From: Clostridia bacterium
Lineage (GTDB): Bacteria > Bacillota > Clostridia > Oscillospirales > CAG-272
Length of the DNA: 21,367 nt
Reading direction: 5' to 3'
Assembly (NCBI GenBank): GCA_017612655.1
Contig: JAGAFM010000158.1
Span: forward strand, 1 to 21,367
Shown here in pieces: positions 13,870 to 21,367 of the stretch. Position 1 is the stretch's first letter. Each line of letters begins with the position of its first letter. The notes beneath the pieces are model-generated. The model saw only the letters and a program-made list of their open reading frames with translations. It was not told the origin of the DNA and ran no database searches. Both the position numbers and the translations under genes were made by a program.

Positions 13870-14985
13870 ATGAACGTTACCCAGATCGTCCTTCACGATT
13901 TCCGGAACATTCTGGAAGAAACAGTATCCTTTACCCCAGGCGTCAACATTCTGTACGGAAAGAACGCTCAGGGAAAAACCAATGTACTGGAAGGGATCTA
14001 CTGTTTTGCTTTGGGAAAATCGTTTCGGGGAAACCGCGATCGGGAACTGATTCGTTTCGGGTGCGGTCAGAGCAGACTGGAGCTTTCCTTCCGGGACATT
14101 AACCGGGAACAGAAAATGGAACTTTCTCTCTTCGAAGAAAAGTCGAGAGAGATGAAAAGAAATGGTGTTCCGATTCGCAAAAGATCCGAATTTGTCGGAA
14201 CATTCCATGCGGTGCTCTTCTGTCCGGAACATCTGTCCATGATTCAGGGTCCGCCAGGCCAGCGCAGGCAGTTTCTGGACAGTGCCATTTGCCAGTTGAA
14301 GCCATCCTATCTCGCCGCTCTTTCCCTGTACGGCAATGTTCTGAAACAAAGAAATGCGCTGCTTCGGGACGAGGACAGGACGGAGGAGGAGCGGCTTCCT
14401 CTTTTGGAGGTTCTGACGCAGCAGATGGCGGAATACAACACTCGTATCGTCATCACACGTTCCAGATATCTTCGTCTGCTGGAGCAGGCAGTTTCCTCCT
14501 TCCTGTCAGAGATGACGTCCGATCGGGAACGACTTTCCCTTACCTATTGCTCTGACGCGCAGATCGAACTGGAAGATCACCCGGAGCAGATGAAAGACAG
14601 TTATTTCCGAAAGTGCATGTCTTATGCGAAACGGGAAATGGCGGCTGGAATTTCTCTGCACGGATGTCACCGCGACGATATCGGGATTCTGCTGAACGGG
14701 AAGGAAGCCAAACTGTTCGGAAGTCAGGGACAGGACCGCTCAATCGCTCTTGCGATGAAACTCGGCGAGGGAGAAATCTCCCGGGCTGCAATGGGGGAGT
14801 ATCCTGTTTTTCTTTTTGATGACGTCCTGAGCGAACTGGATCGGGACAGACAGCGCTATCTTCTCCAGAAACTGGAGGAGAGGCAGGTCATTCTGACTTC
14901 CTGCAACAGGGAGCTGTTTGAGGGAATGCATGCTCCGATGATCCGTGTGGAAGAGGGAACATACGAAAGAGAAGAACAAGGATGA
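13870..14985 (+). CDS. recF: Recombination/replication-repair ATPase RecF
   Basis: RecF is an SMC-like ABC ATPase that, with RecO and RecR, helps load RecA at gapped DNA and stalled forks. The 371-residue protein has Walker A GKNAQGKTN (30-38), an ABC-type signature region GSQGQDRSIALAMKLGE, and Walker B VFLFDDVLSELD (about 312-323). Length and ends are normal. The ATG is only six bases after the dnaN stop, and the best ribosome-site candidate is a weak GAGAG about 12 bases upstream, so translation is probably coupled to dnaN. The stop overlaps the next start by four bases. Its position between dnaN and gyrB is conserved in many bacteria. Confidence 0.97.
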   Translation: MNVTQIVLHDFRNILEETVSFTPGVNILYGKNAQGKTNVLEGIYCFALGKSFRGNRDRELIRFGCGQSRLELSFRDINREQKMELSLFEEKSREMKRNGVPIRKRSEFVGTFHAVLFCPEHLSMIQGPPGQRRQFLDSAICQLKPSYLAALSLYGNVLKQRNALLRDEDRTEEERLPLLEVLTQQMAEYNTRIVITRSRYLRLLEQAVSSFLSEMTSDRERLSLTYCSDAQIELEDHPEQMKDSYFRKCMSYAKREMAAGISLHGCHRDDIGILLNGKEAKLFGSQGQDRSIALAMKLGEGEISRAAMGEYPVFLFDDVLSELDRDRQRYLLQKLEERQVILTSCNRELFEGMHAPMIRVEEGTYEREEQG

Positions 14986-15314
14986 GGGTTGAAAAAAGTC
15001 ATCTTCACATCGGGAACAACCGCACCGTCCGACAGGATGAGATCGTAGGTATCTTTGACATGGATACGGCGACGGTTGCTTCCTCAACGAAACGATTCTT
15101 GATCGGGATGCAGAAAAAAGGAAGAATTCTTGACGTATCCGGAGAATTGCCTAAGTCGTTTCTTCTGGCAGGACCGCCCTGTTCCGCGTTCGGGAGGATC
15201 GAACCGGCTTTCGTCTATTTTTCCCAGCTCTCTCCTCCGACGCTGATGCAGAGGAGCGGAGAGAGGATCTCTTTTGAAAACAATTCGCAACGAAACAGAA
15301 AGGACAGGACTTGA
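14982..15314 (+). CDS. remB: RemB/YaaB-type DUF370 protein
   Basis: The 110-residue protein matches the small DUF370 (RemA/RemB) family found between recF and gyrB in Firmicutes. RemA relatives are DNA-binding regulators of matrix genes in Bacillus; RemB acts in the same process, but its role outside Bacillus is not known. The core runs LHIGNNRTVRQDEIVGIFDMD (8-28), a strand-helix section with KRFLIGMQKKGRILDVS, and the typical FVYFSQLSPPTLMQR near 77-91. The last 19 or so residues are a polar tail beyond the usual 80-90-residue length. ATGA overlaps the recF stop. gyrB starts two bases after its stop. Identification rests on both the sequence pattern and the position. Confidence 0.85.
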   Translation: MRVEKSHLHIGNNRTVRQDEIVGIFDMDTATVASSTKRFLIGMQKKGRILDVSGELPKSFLLAGPPCSAFGRIEPAFVYFSQLSPPTLMQRSGERISFENNSQRNRKDRT

Positions 15315-15316
15315 GC

Positions 15317-17305
15317 ATGTCTGAGGAAAGGACTGCGCCGGCAATCCAGACAGAGGGAGCCGTTTATGACGAAAACCAGATTCAGGTGCTGGAGGGACTG
15401 GAAGCGGTTCGAAAGCGCCCCGGTATGTATATCGGGACGACGTCGGACGGCGGACTACACCATCTGATTTATGAGATCGTCGACAACTCCATTGACGAGG
15501 CGATGGCCGGCGCATGCACGACCATAGACGTGAAACTGCTTCCCGACGGGAGTGTTTCCGTTGAGGACGACGGAAGAGGCGTTCCGGGAGGTATTCATCA
15601 CAAGCAGAAAATACCGACCCTCGAGGTTGTTTTCACCGTGCTTCACGCAGGTGGAAAATTCGGCGGAACGGGATACAAGATTGCGGGCGGTCTTCACGGC
15701 GTCGGCGCGTCGGTCGTCAACGCGCTCTCCGAATGGGTGGAGATTGTGAACTGCAACGAAGGACTCCGGTACACGGAGCGGTTTTCCCGCGGAAAAGTGG
15801 ACCGGCCGTTCCGATGCGAAGGAAGCTCCGACGGAAAGCACGGACTGTATGTCCGCTTCAAGCCGGATGCCACGATTTTCGAAACCGTTGAATTCAATTA
15901 CGACACCATCCTGACCCGTATGCGGGAACAGGCGTTTCTGAACGCAGGGCTGAAAATCACGCTGTCCGACTGCCGCGGAAAGCGGGAGGACGGCTCCCCC
16001 ATGGACATCGAGGAAGCGATTGCCGCTCCCTTGAAGGTCCAGGAACTCTGTTTTGAAGGCGGGATCTGTTCTTTCGTCGAGTATCTGAACAATAACAAGG
16101 GCGCGGAACTGGTCCATCCCGACGTCATTTACGTCCGCGGAGAACGGGACGGCATGACCGCGGAAGTGGCGATGCAGTACAACGACTCCTATACGGAGGT
16201 TCTCCTGACGTTTGCCAATAACATGGCGACGATCGAAGGGGGCACGCATGAGGTCGGATTCAAGACAGCTCTGACGAAAGCATTCAACGACTACGCGCAC
16301 AGCAAGGGGTTCTTAAAGGATTCGGATGACAATCTCAAGGGGGAGGACGTCCGGGAAGGCATTTGCGCTGTCGTGTCGGTCAAGCTGCCGGATGCCCAGT
16401 TCGAAAGCCAGACCAAGGCGAAACTCGGGAACTCCGAGGTCCGTACGTTCGTTCACACCATGCTTTCGCAGAAGCTGGAGGAATATCTGGACGAGAATCC
16501 GTATGCGGCGAAGTGCATTCTGGAGAAAGCCATCACCGCGGCGCGGGCGCGGGAAGCCGCGAGAAAGGCGCGGGAATCCACCAGGAGAAAATCGGTTCTG
16601 GAGAGCGCGTCCCTTCCCGGAAAGCTCAGCGACTGCCACGAGCGGAACGCGGAACTGACGGAGCTCTATCTGGTGGAGGGAGATTCCGCAGGCGGTTCGG
16701 CAAAGGACTGCCGGGATTCCCACTTCCAGGCGATTCTTCCCCTGCGAGGAAAAGTGCTGAACGTAGAAAAGACGCGTCTCGACAAAGTGTATGCCAATCA
16801 GTCGTTGCTTCCGATCATTCAGGCGATCGGATGCGGCATCGGCGAAGAGTTCGACATTGCCAAGCTCCGCTACGGGAAAATCGTCATCATGGCCGATGCC
16901 GACGTCGACGGCTCCCACATCTCCATTCTTCTCCTGACGTTCTTCTTCCGTCACATGAGGCCGCTCATCGAGGAAGGACACATCTTCCTGGCCATGCCGC
17001 CCCTGTACAAGGTCTACAAAGGGAAAACGGAACTGTACGCTTTCTCGGACGAGGAACGCGACCGCTGCATCGAACAGCTGGGCGGGAACGCGGAGGCGGA
17101 ACGGTACAAAGGTCTCGGAGAAATGGATCCCCAGCAGCTCTGGGAGACCACCCTGGATCCGGAACGGCGTACGCTGAAACGCGTGACGGTGGAGGATGCC
17201 CTCCTCTGCGACGAGACGTTCTCTGTCCTCATGGGGGACAAAGTGGAGCCCCGCCGCCGGTTCATCGAAGAGAACGCGAAATTTGCCGAAAATCTCGATA
17301 TCTGA
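15317..17305 (+). CDS. gyrB: DNA gyrase subunit B
   Basis: The 662-residue ATPase subunit of gyrase works with GyrA to add negative supercoils. The GHKL ATPase domain shows EIVDNSIDEA (E53, Mg-binding N57), DDGRGVP (84-90) and GGLHGVGAS (124-132). The TOPRIM domain has LYLVEGDSAGG (450-460, with E454) and DADVDGS (527-533, metal-binding). The C-terminal tail has YKGLGEMDPQQLWETTLDP, so the subunit is complete; it lacks the large insert of enterobacterial GyrB. I prefer ATG 15317, seven bases after AGGA; a TTG two codons earlier (15311) overlaps the remB-type stop and is the alternative start. gyrA follows 12 bases after the stop. Confidence 0.98.
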   Translation: MSEERTAPAIQTEGAVYDENQIQVLEGLEAVRKRPGMYIGTTSDGGLHHLIYEIVDNSIDEAMAGACTTIDVKLLPDGSVSVEDDGRGVPGGIHHKQKIPTLEVVFTVLHAGGKFGGTGYKIAGGLHGVGASVVNALSEWVEIVNCNEGLRYTERFSRGKVDRPFRCEGSSDGKHGLYVRFKPDATIFETVEFNYDTILTRMREQAFLNAGLKITLSDCRGKREDGSPMDIEEAIAAPLKVQELCFEGGICSFVEYLNNNKGAELVHPDVIYVRGERDGMTAEVAMQYNDSYTEVLLTFANNMATIEGGTHEVGFKTALTKAFNDYAHSKGFLKDSDDNLKGEDVREGICAVVSVKLPDAQFESQTKAKLGNSEVRTFVHTMLSQKLEEYLDENPYAAKCILEKAITAARAREAARKARESTRRKSVLESASLPGKLSDCHERNAELTELYLVEGDSAGGSAKDCRDSHFQAILPLRGKVLNVEKTRLDKVYANQSLLPIIQAIGCGIGEEFDIAKLRYGKIVIMADADVDGSHISILLLTFFFRHMRPLIEEGHIFLAMPPLYKVYKGKTELYAFSDEERDRCIEQLGGNAEAERYKGLGEMDPQQLWETTLDPERRTLKRVTVEDALLCDETFSVLMGDKVEPRRRFIEENAKFAENLDI

Positions 17306-17317
17306 TAAGAGGGAAAC

Positions 17318-19912
17318 ATGAAAGAAGAAAAGCGGGATATTACCTACCCCAATCAGAAAATCGTCCCGATCCGCATGGACAGAGAGGTCCGCAAGTCGTT
17401 CATCGAATACGCGATGAGCGTCATTGTGGCGCGAGCGCTTCCGGATGTCCGCGACGGTCTGAAGCCGGTGCACCGGAGAATCCTCTACGCGATGTACGAG
17501 GATCACCTGACATCCGACAAGCCGTTCCGGAAATCCGCGACGACCGTCGGTAACGTGCTTGGACGCTACCATCCTCACGGGGACGTGGCCGTCTACGACA
17601 CCATGGTGCGTATGGCGCAGAACTTCTCCATGCGGTATCCTCTGATCGACGGACACGGAAACTTCGGCAACGTCGACGGAGACGGGGCCGCCGCCTACCG
17701 TTACACGGAAGCCAGAATGGCGAAGATCGCGAACGAGATGCTTTCGGACATCGAAAAGAACGTCGTTCCCTTCTCCCCGAACTATGACAACAAACTGAAG
17801 GAGCCGGACGTCCTTCCGTCCCGATTCCCGAACCTTCTGGTCAACGGCTCTGTCGGTATTGCCGTCGGTATGGCGACGAACATTCCCCCGCACAATCTCG
17901 GGGAGGTCATCGACGGAACGCTGTACTTCATGGAACATCCGGACGCTACGGTCCCGGACCTGATGCAGTTTATCAAGGGTCCTGATTTCCCGACCGCCGC
18001 CATGGTGTACGGGACGCAGGGCATTCTGGAAGCTTACACCACGGGAAAAGGAAGAATCTCGGTCCGCGGCCGCGCCGTGGTCGAGGAGGAGAAGCACCGG
18101 ATCATTATCACAGAGATCCCTTACGCGGTCAACAAGGCGTCTCTCGTCAAAAGTATGGCGGATCTGGTCAACGAAAAGCGCGTGGACGGTGTCACGGACA
18201 TCCGCGACGAATCCGGACGCGCCGGAATGCGGATCGTCATCGATTACCGCCGGGACGCGAACGGCCAGATTCTTTTGAATCAGTTCTATAAGTACACGCA
18301 ACTTCAGGATACGTTTGCCGCCAACATGATCGCTCTGGTGCACGGCGAGCCGAAATGCCTGTCTCTGCCCCAGATCCTTCAGGAATACATCAACCATCAG
18401 CGGGTGGTTGTCGAGCGCAGAGTCCGCTTCGATCTGGACAAGGCCCTGCAGCGCGCCCATATTCTGGAAGGTCAGATGATCGCCATCGACAACATCGATG
18501 AAGTGGTGCGCATTATCCGCTCCAGTCAGACGGTGGCTGACGCGAAGACGGCTCTTATGGATGCCTTCTCCCTGACCGACGCCCAGGCGCAGGCGATCGT
18601 CGACATGACGCTCGGAAAACTGGCCGGCCTGGAAAAGATCAAAATCGAGGAAGAGCTCGCGGCCAAAGAGGCGCTGATCCGGGATCTCCGGGAGATTCTG
18701 GCGGACGAGAGCCGCCTGGACGGCGTCATCCGTGAAGAGATGCTGGAGATCAAGCGGAAGTACGGAGACGAGCGTCGTACGGAAATTATTCCCGTGGAAG
18801 ACGAGATTGTACTGGAAGACCTGATCGAGCGCCATCGCTGCGTGATTACGATGACCGAGTCCGGATACATCAAGCGGCTGCCGGTTGACACCTATATGGC
18901 GCAGAGGCGCGGTGGCAAGGGCATGATCGGCATGGGAACGAAGGAAGAGGACGTGGTGACGGACGTTTCCATCGTTCCGAGCCACTCCCGTCTGCTGATG
19001 TTTACAGACCGCGGCAGAGTCCACATGAGAAAGGCCTACCAGATTCCGGAAGCCAGCCGGACGGCGAAGGGAACCAACCTGGTGAACGTCCTCCCGCTGA
19101 CCGACGGTGAAAAAGTTACGGCCGTCATCAACCTGGATGGGATCCGCGAAGAGGGATATCTGTTCATGGTGACCCGGAACGGCATCGTGAAGCGGACTTC
19201 CGTCAAGGATTTTGACTACTTTACGAAGCTCGGCAAGATCGGAATCGATCTGGACGAAGGAGATTCGCTGGAATATGTCCGCCCGACAGACGGAAAGAAG
19301 GACATCATTCTGGCTTCCCGCTTCGGACAGGCGCTTCGGATTCACGAATCCCTGGTCCGCGTCATGGGAAGAACGGCGCGCGGCGTCATCGGAATGAGGA
19401 TGGCGGAAGGCGACCGGATTGTGGGTGCGGCGGTGGTTTCCTCCGACGAGGCGGAAAACGAAAACCGCTACCTGGTTACCATCACCGAAAACGGATTCGG
19501 GAAACTGACCGATCCGGGCGAATACACTTCTCACGGAAGAGGAGGTCAGGGCATCACCTGCCATTCTCTGACGGAAAAAACCGGAAAACTGGTCGGCATC
19601 GCGACCGTTTCCCCGGAAGACGAGCTCATGATGATCACGGAAGCTGGAATCGTCATCCGTACGCCTGTTGAGGGTGTCCGGAAATGCGGAAGACATTCGC
19701 AGGGCGTCATCGTCATGCGGTTGGCGGAGGGCTCCAGTGTCGTGAACTTCGCTCCAATCTATCCGCTTCCCGAAGAAGAGAAGAAGGAAGAAGAGCCTCA
19801 GGGGCCCGTCCTGCCCAGGCTGGAGGACGAAGAGGAACCGGAACTGCCTGCCGATGACGGAGAAGGCGCCGGCCGGATGGGCGCAGGGCAGGAAGACAGC
19901 GAACCCGTCTGA
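17318..19912 (+). CDS. gyrA: DNA gyrase subunit A
   Basis: The 864-residue breakage-reunion subunit carries the catalytic Tyr129 next to Arg128 (RYTE). The C-terminal beta-pinwheel has the GyrA box QRRGGKG, which marks gyrase rather than topoisomerase IV. The quinolone-determining region reads YHPHGDVAVYDTMVRMAQNF: Val90 stands at the place of E. coli Ser83, while Asp94 matches Asp87. The offset to the catalytic Tyr (39 residues) is the same as in E. coli, which supports the alignment. The last 45 or so residues are an acidic, Pro-rich tail that is not part of the pinwheel. An AGAGGG ribosome site precedes the ATG. recA begins 39 bases after the stop, with no terminator between. Confidence 0.98.
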   Translation: MKEEKRDITYPNQKIVPIRMDREVRKSFIEYAMSVIVARALPDVRDGLKPVHRRILYAMYEDHLTSDKPFRKSATTVGNVLGRYHPHGDVAVYDTMVRMAQNFSMRYPLIDGHGNFGNVDGDGAAAYRYTEARMAKIANEMLSDIEKNVVPFSPNYDNKLKEPDVLPSRFPNLLVNGSVGIAVGMATNIPPHNLGEVIDGTLYFMEHPDATVPDLMQFIKGPDFPTAAMVYGTQGILEAYTTGKGRISVRGRAVVEEEKHRIIITEIPYAVNKASLVKSMADLVNEKRVDGVTDIRDESGRAGMRIVIDYRRDANGQILLNQFYKYTQLQDTFAANMIALVHGEPKCLSLPQILQEYINHQRVVVERRVRFDLDKALQRAHILEGQMIAIDNIDEVVRIIRSSQTVADAKTALMDAFSLTDAQAQAIVDMTLGKLAGLEKIKIEEELAAKEALIRDLREILADESRLDGVIREEMLEIKRKYGDERRTEIIPVEDEIVLEDLIERHRCVITMTESGYIKRLPVDTYMAQRRGGKGMIGMGTKEEDVVTDVSIVPSHSRLLMFTDRGRVHMRKAYQIPEASRTAKGTNLVNVLPLTDGEKVTAVINLDGIREEGYLFMVTRNGIVKRTSVKDFDYFTKLGKIGIDLDEGDSLEYVRPTDGKKDIILASRFGQALRIHESLVRVMGRTARGVIGMRMAEGDRIVGAAVVSSDEAENENRYLVTITENGFGKLTDPGEYTSHGRGGQGITCHSLTEKTGKLVGIATVSPEDELMMITEAGIVIRTPVEGVRKCGRHSQGVIVMRLAEGSSVVNFAPIYPLPEEEKKEEEPQGPVLPRLEDEEEPELPADDGEGAGRMGAGQEDSEPV

Positions 19913-19926
19913 AGATGAAAGAATAA

Positions 19927-19940
19927 CAAACTAATATTTG
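19927..19940 (+). promoter_or_regulatory. Possible LexA/SOS box in front of recA
   Basis: CAAACTAATATTTG resembles the Gram-positive LexA site CGAAC-RNRY-GTTYG, agreeing at 11 of 14 positions, with outer arms CAAA/TTTG. It abuts the recA ribosome site GGAGGAG. The middle of the palindrome is poor, and I could not find a clear separate recA promoter nearby, so this is a tentative call. Confidence 0.3.
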
Positions 19941-19951
19941 GAGGAGAGTCC

Positions 19952-21106
19952 ATGAAGACCAGCAGCAAGCAGAAAAAGCCGGAAACCGTTGCACCGATCG
20001 CTACTCCCGAAGACAGAAAGAAGGCGCTGGAAACGGCGATTTCCCAGATTCGCAAAGCGAAGGGCGCAGGAAGCATCATGCGGCTCGGCGACAACGTCAC
20101 GATGAACGTCAGCGCAATCCCGACGGGATCGCTGACTCTGGACATGGCGCTGGGAATCGGAGGCGTTCCGCGCGGAAGAATCGTCGAGATTTACGGCCCG
20201 GAATCCTCCGGCAAGACGACGGTTGCGCTGCATATCATCGCGGAAACCCAGAAGCTCGGCGGCGAGGCTGCGTTCATCGACGCGGAGCACGCTTTGGATC
20301 CTGTCTACGCGAAGAATCTCGGCGTCAACATCGACGACCTGCTGGTTTCCCAGCCGGACTGCGGCGAGGACGCCCTTGAGATTACCGACCAGCTGGTCCG
20401 TTCCGGCGCAGTCGACGTCGTCGTCATCGACTCCGTCGCCGCGCTCGTTCCCCAGCAGGAAATCGACGGGGACATGGGTGCAAACCATGTCGGCCTTCAG
20501 GCGCGGCTCATGAGCCAGGCGCTCCGGAAACTGGCGGGGGCCATCGCGAAGACCAACTGCGTCGTGATCTTTATCAACCAGCTGAGAGAGAAAGTCGGCG
20601 TCATGTACGGAAATCCCGAAGTGACGACCGGCGGTAAGGCGCTGAAGTTCTATGCGTCGGTCCGGCTGGACGTCCGGAAAGTCGAAAACCTGAAGCAGGG
20701 CGACACCGTCTACGGAAGCCATGTCAAGGTCAAGGTCGTGAAGAACAAGGTGGCTCCTCCCTTCCGCGTGGCGGAATTCGATCTGCTCTACGGCAAGGGA
20801 ATCTCCAAGGCCTCCGAAATCGTGGACGCCGCCATGGAGCTGGACATCATTCAGAAGAGCGGCTCATGGTTCTTCTACGAAGGAGAGCGCATTGCGCAGG
20901 GGAAGGAAAACACCCGGAAGTATTTCGAGGACAACCCCGACATGATGAAGAAGGTGGAGGATCTGATCAAGGCGCGTCCGGACGCGGGCGGCATTGCCGG
21001 CGAGGAGCGCGAACTCTCGGACGAGGATCCGAACGGGGATTCCTTCACGGAGGAAGACGGAGACGACGGGTTCACGGTCAATCTTCCGGATATCGACGGA
21101 GAGTAA
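19952..21106 (+). CDS. recA: Recombinase RecA
   Basis: The 384-residue protein polymerises on single-stranded DNA, carries out strand exchange and triggers LexA cleavage. Walker A is GPESSGKTT (82-90), the catalytic Glu lies in DAEHALD (E112), Walker B is VVVID (156-160), and the DNA-binding loop regions PQQEIDGDMGANHVGLQARL and INQLREKVGVMYGNPE are complete. The N-terminus is about 15 residues longer than in E. coli, with a Lys-rich start. The C-terminus is the usual acidic tail. GGAGGAGA gives a strong ribosome site before the ATG. recA sits 39 bases after gyrA and 15 bases before recX, so part of its transcription may come from the gyrase cluster. Confidence 0.98.
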   Translation: MKTSSKQKKPETVAPIATPEDRKKALETAISQIRKAKGAGSIMRLGDNVTMNVSAIPTGSLTLDMALGIGGVPRGRIVEIYGPESSGKTTVALHIIAETQKLGGEAAFIDAEHALDPVYAKNLGVNIDDLLVSQPDCGEDALEITDQLVRSGAVDVVVIDSVAALVPQQEIDGDMGANHVGLQARLMSQALRKLAGAIAKTNCVVIFINQLREKVGVMYGNPEVTTGGKALKFYASVRLDVRKVENLKQGDTVYGSHVKVKVVKNKVAPPFRVAEFDLLYGKGISKASEIVDAAMELDIIQKSGSWFFYEGERIAQGKENTRKYFEDNPDMMKKVEDLIKARPDAGGIAGEERELSDEDPNGDSFTEEDGDDGFTVNLPDIDGE

Positions 21107-21121
21107 GGGCGGAGATTCGCC

Positions 21122-21367
21122 ATGGTGTTCATCACGGTAACCGGGGTGGATCCGGTCGAGGGCGCGAAGGGAAAGTTCAGTGTGAAGGTTTCCCTTTCCG
21201 ACGGGACGCACGAGGAACGGAAAGAGTTTCTTCTGTTCCGCTATTTCTGCAGGGATCTGCCCGAGGCGGGAGAATCCCTGCCCGAAGAGCGCTACGAGGC
21301 GATCCGGTCCGCGGACGAATCGTCCCGCGCGGCGATCCAGGCCGTGACCTTTCTGGCGTACCGGGAC
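21122..21367 (+). CDS. recX: Regulatory protein RecX, N-terminal part (runs off the right edge)
   Basis: RecX binds RecA filaments and limits their activity. The 82 visible codons begin MVFITVTGVDPVEGAKGKFS and include RKEFLLFRYFCRDLPEAGESLPEE and SSRAAIQAVTFLAYRD, which match the opening helices of RecX (an Ala-rich helix followed by L-x-Y/x-R-D). An AAGGGCGGAG ribosome site lies seven bases before the ATG. It is 15 bases after the recA stop, the common recA-recX order. The family assignment is helped by this position; the three-helix repeat core lies beyond the window. Confidence 0.82.
   Translation, partial: MVFITVTGVDPVEGAKGKFSVKVSLSDGTHEERKEFLLFRYFCRDLPEAGESLPEERYEAIRSADESSRAAIQAVTFLAYRD

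Noticed and set aside
16313..19696. Very long minus-strand open frame (over 1,100 codons) opposite gyrB and gyrA
   Set aside because: It is the mirror of two certain genes in high-GC DNA. Its translation has no recognisable domain, and no ribosome site or promoter fits it.

Overview
This window looks like the chromosomal replication-origin region of a moderately high-GC Firmicute, probably an uncultured or gut-type Clostridia member. The evidence is the gene order dnaA, oriC, dnaN, recF, remB-type gene, gyrB, gyrA, together with strong Shine-Dalgarno sites, a T-box riboswitch and sigma-A extended -10 promoters. I cannot name a genus. I saw no tRNA, rRNA, CRISPR array, insertion sequence or phage gene.

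Left part (1-9827), metabolism. The window opens with the 5' end of a phenylacetate-CoA ligase gene on the minus strand, read from its own promoter through a T-box leader and terminator. Divergent from it, on the plus strand, are two tandem same-length DUF4838 genes closed by a strong terminator. A minus-strand pair follows: xylulokinase, then a biotin-uptake BioY gene that carries a one-base frameshift. Divergent from xylB on the plus strand is a GH65 disaccharide phosphorylase overlapping a beta-phosphoglucomutase by 4 bases. That pair converts an alpha-linked disaccharide plus phosphate to glucose 6-phosphate. No sugar transporter or regulator gene is present.

Middle (9828-12669). A bidirectional terminator separates pgmB from mscL (minus strand). 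MscL is divergent from dnaA, in the place where rpmH-rnpA often lies in Firmicutes. The 572-base dnaA-dnaN gap is a well-formed oriC. It has five exact TTTTCCACA boxes plus several near matches, a duplicated composite box unit, and, just before dnaN, a box followed by a short GC-rich step, a DnaA-trio-like CTA repeat and a T-rich tract. C exceeds G on the plus strand in lines sampled to the left of this gap and G exceeds C to the right, as expected at an origin.

Right part (12670-21367), replication and repair. dnaN, recF, remB-type gene, gyrB and gyrA are closely packed, with gaps of 12 bases or less or 4-base overlaps. recA and the start of recX follow directly, without a visible terminator. 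This joins the SOS recombinase to the gyrase cluster, which is not the usual Firmicutes location for recA. GyrA has Val at the position matching E. coli Ser83, suggesting naturally low quinolone susceptibility.

The strongest points for a second look are the oriC architecture, the recA-recX placement, the GyrA Val, the tandem DUF4838 proteins of unknown function, the T-box ahead of the phenylacetate-CoA ligase, and the broken bioY. I did not find a clearly new multi-gene system.
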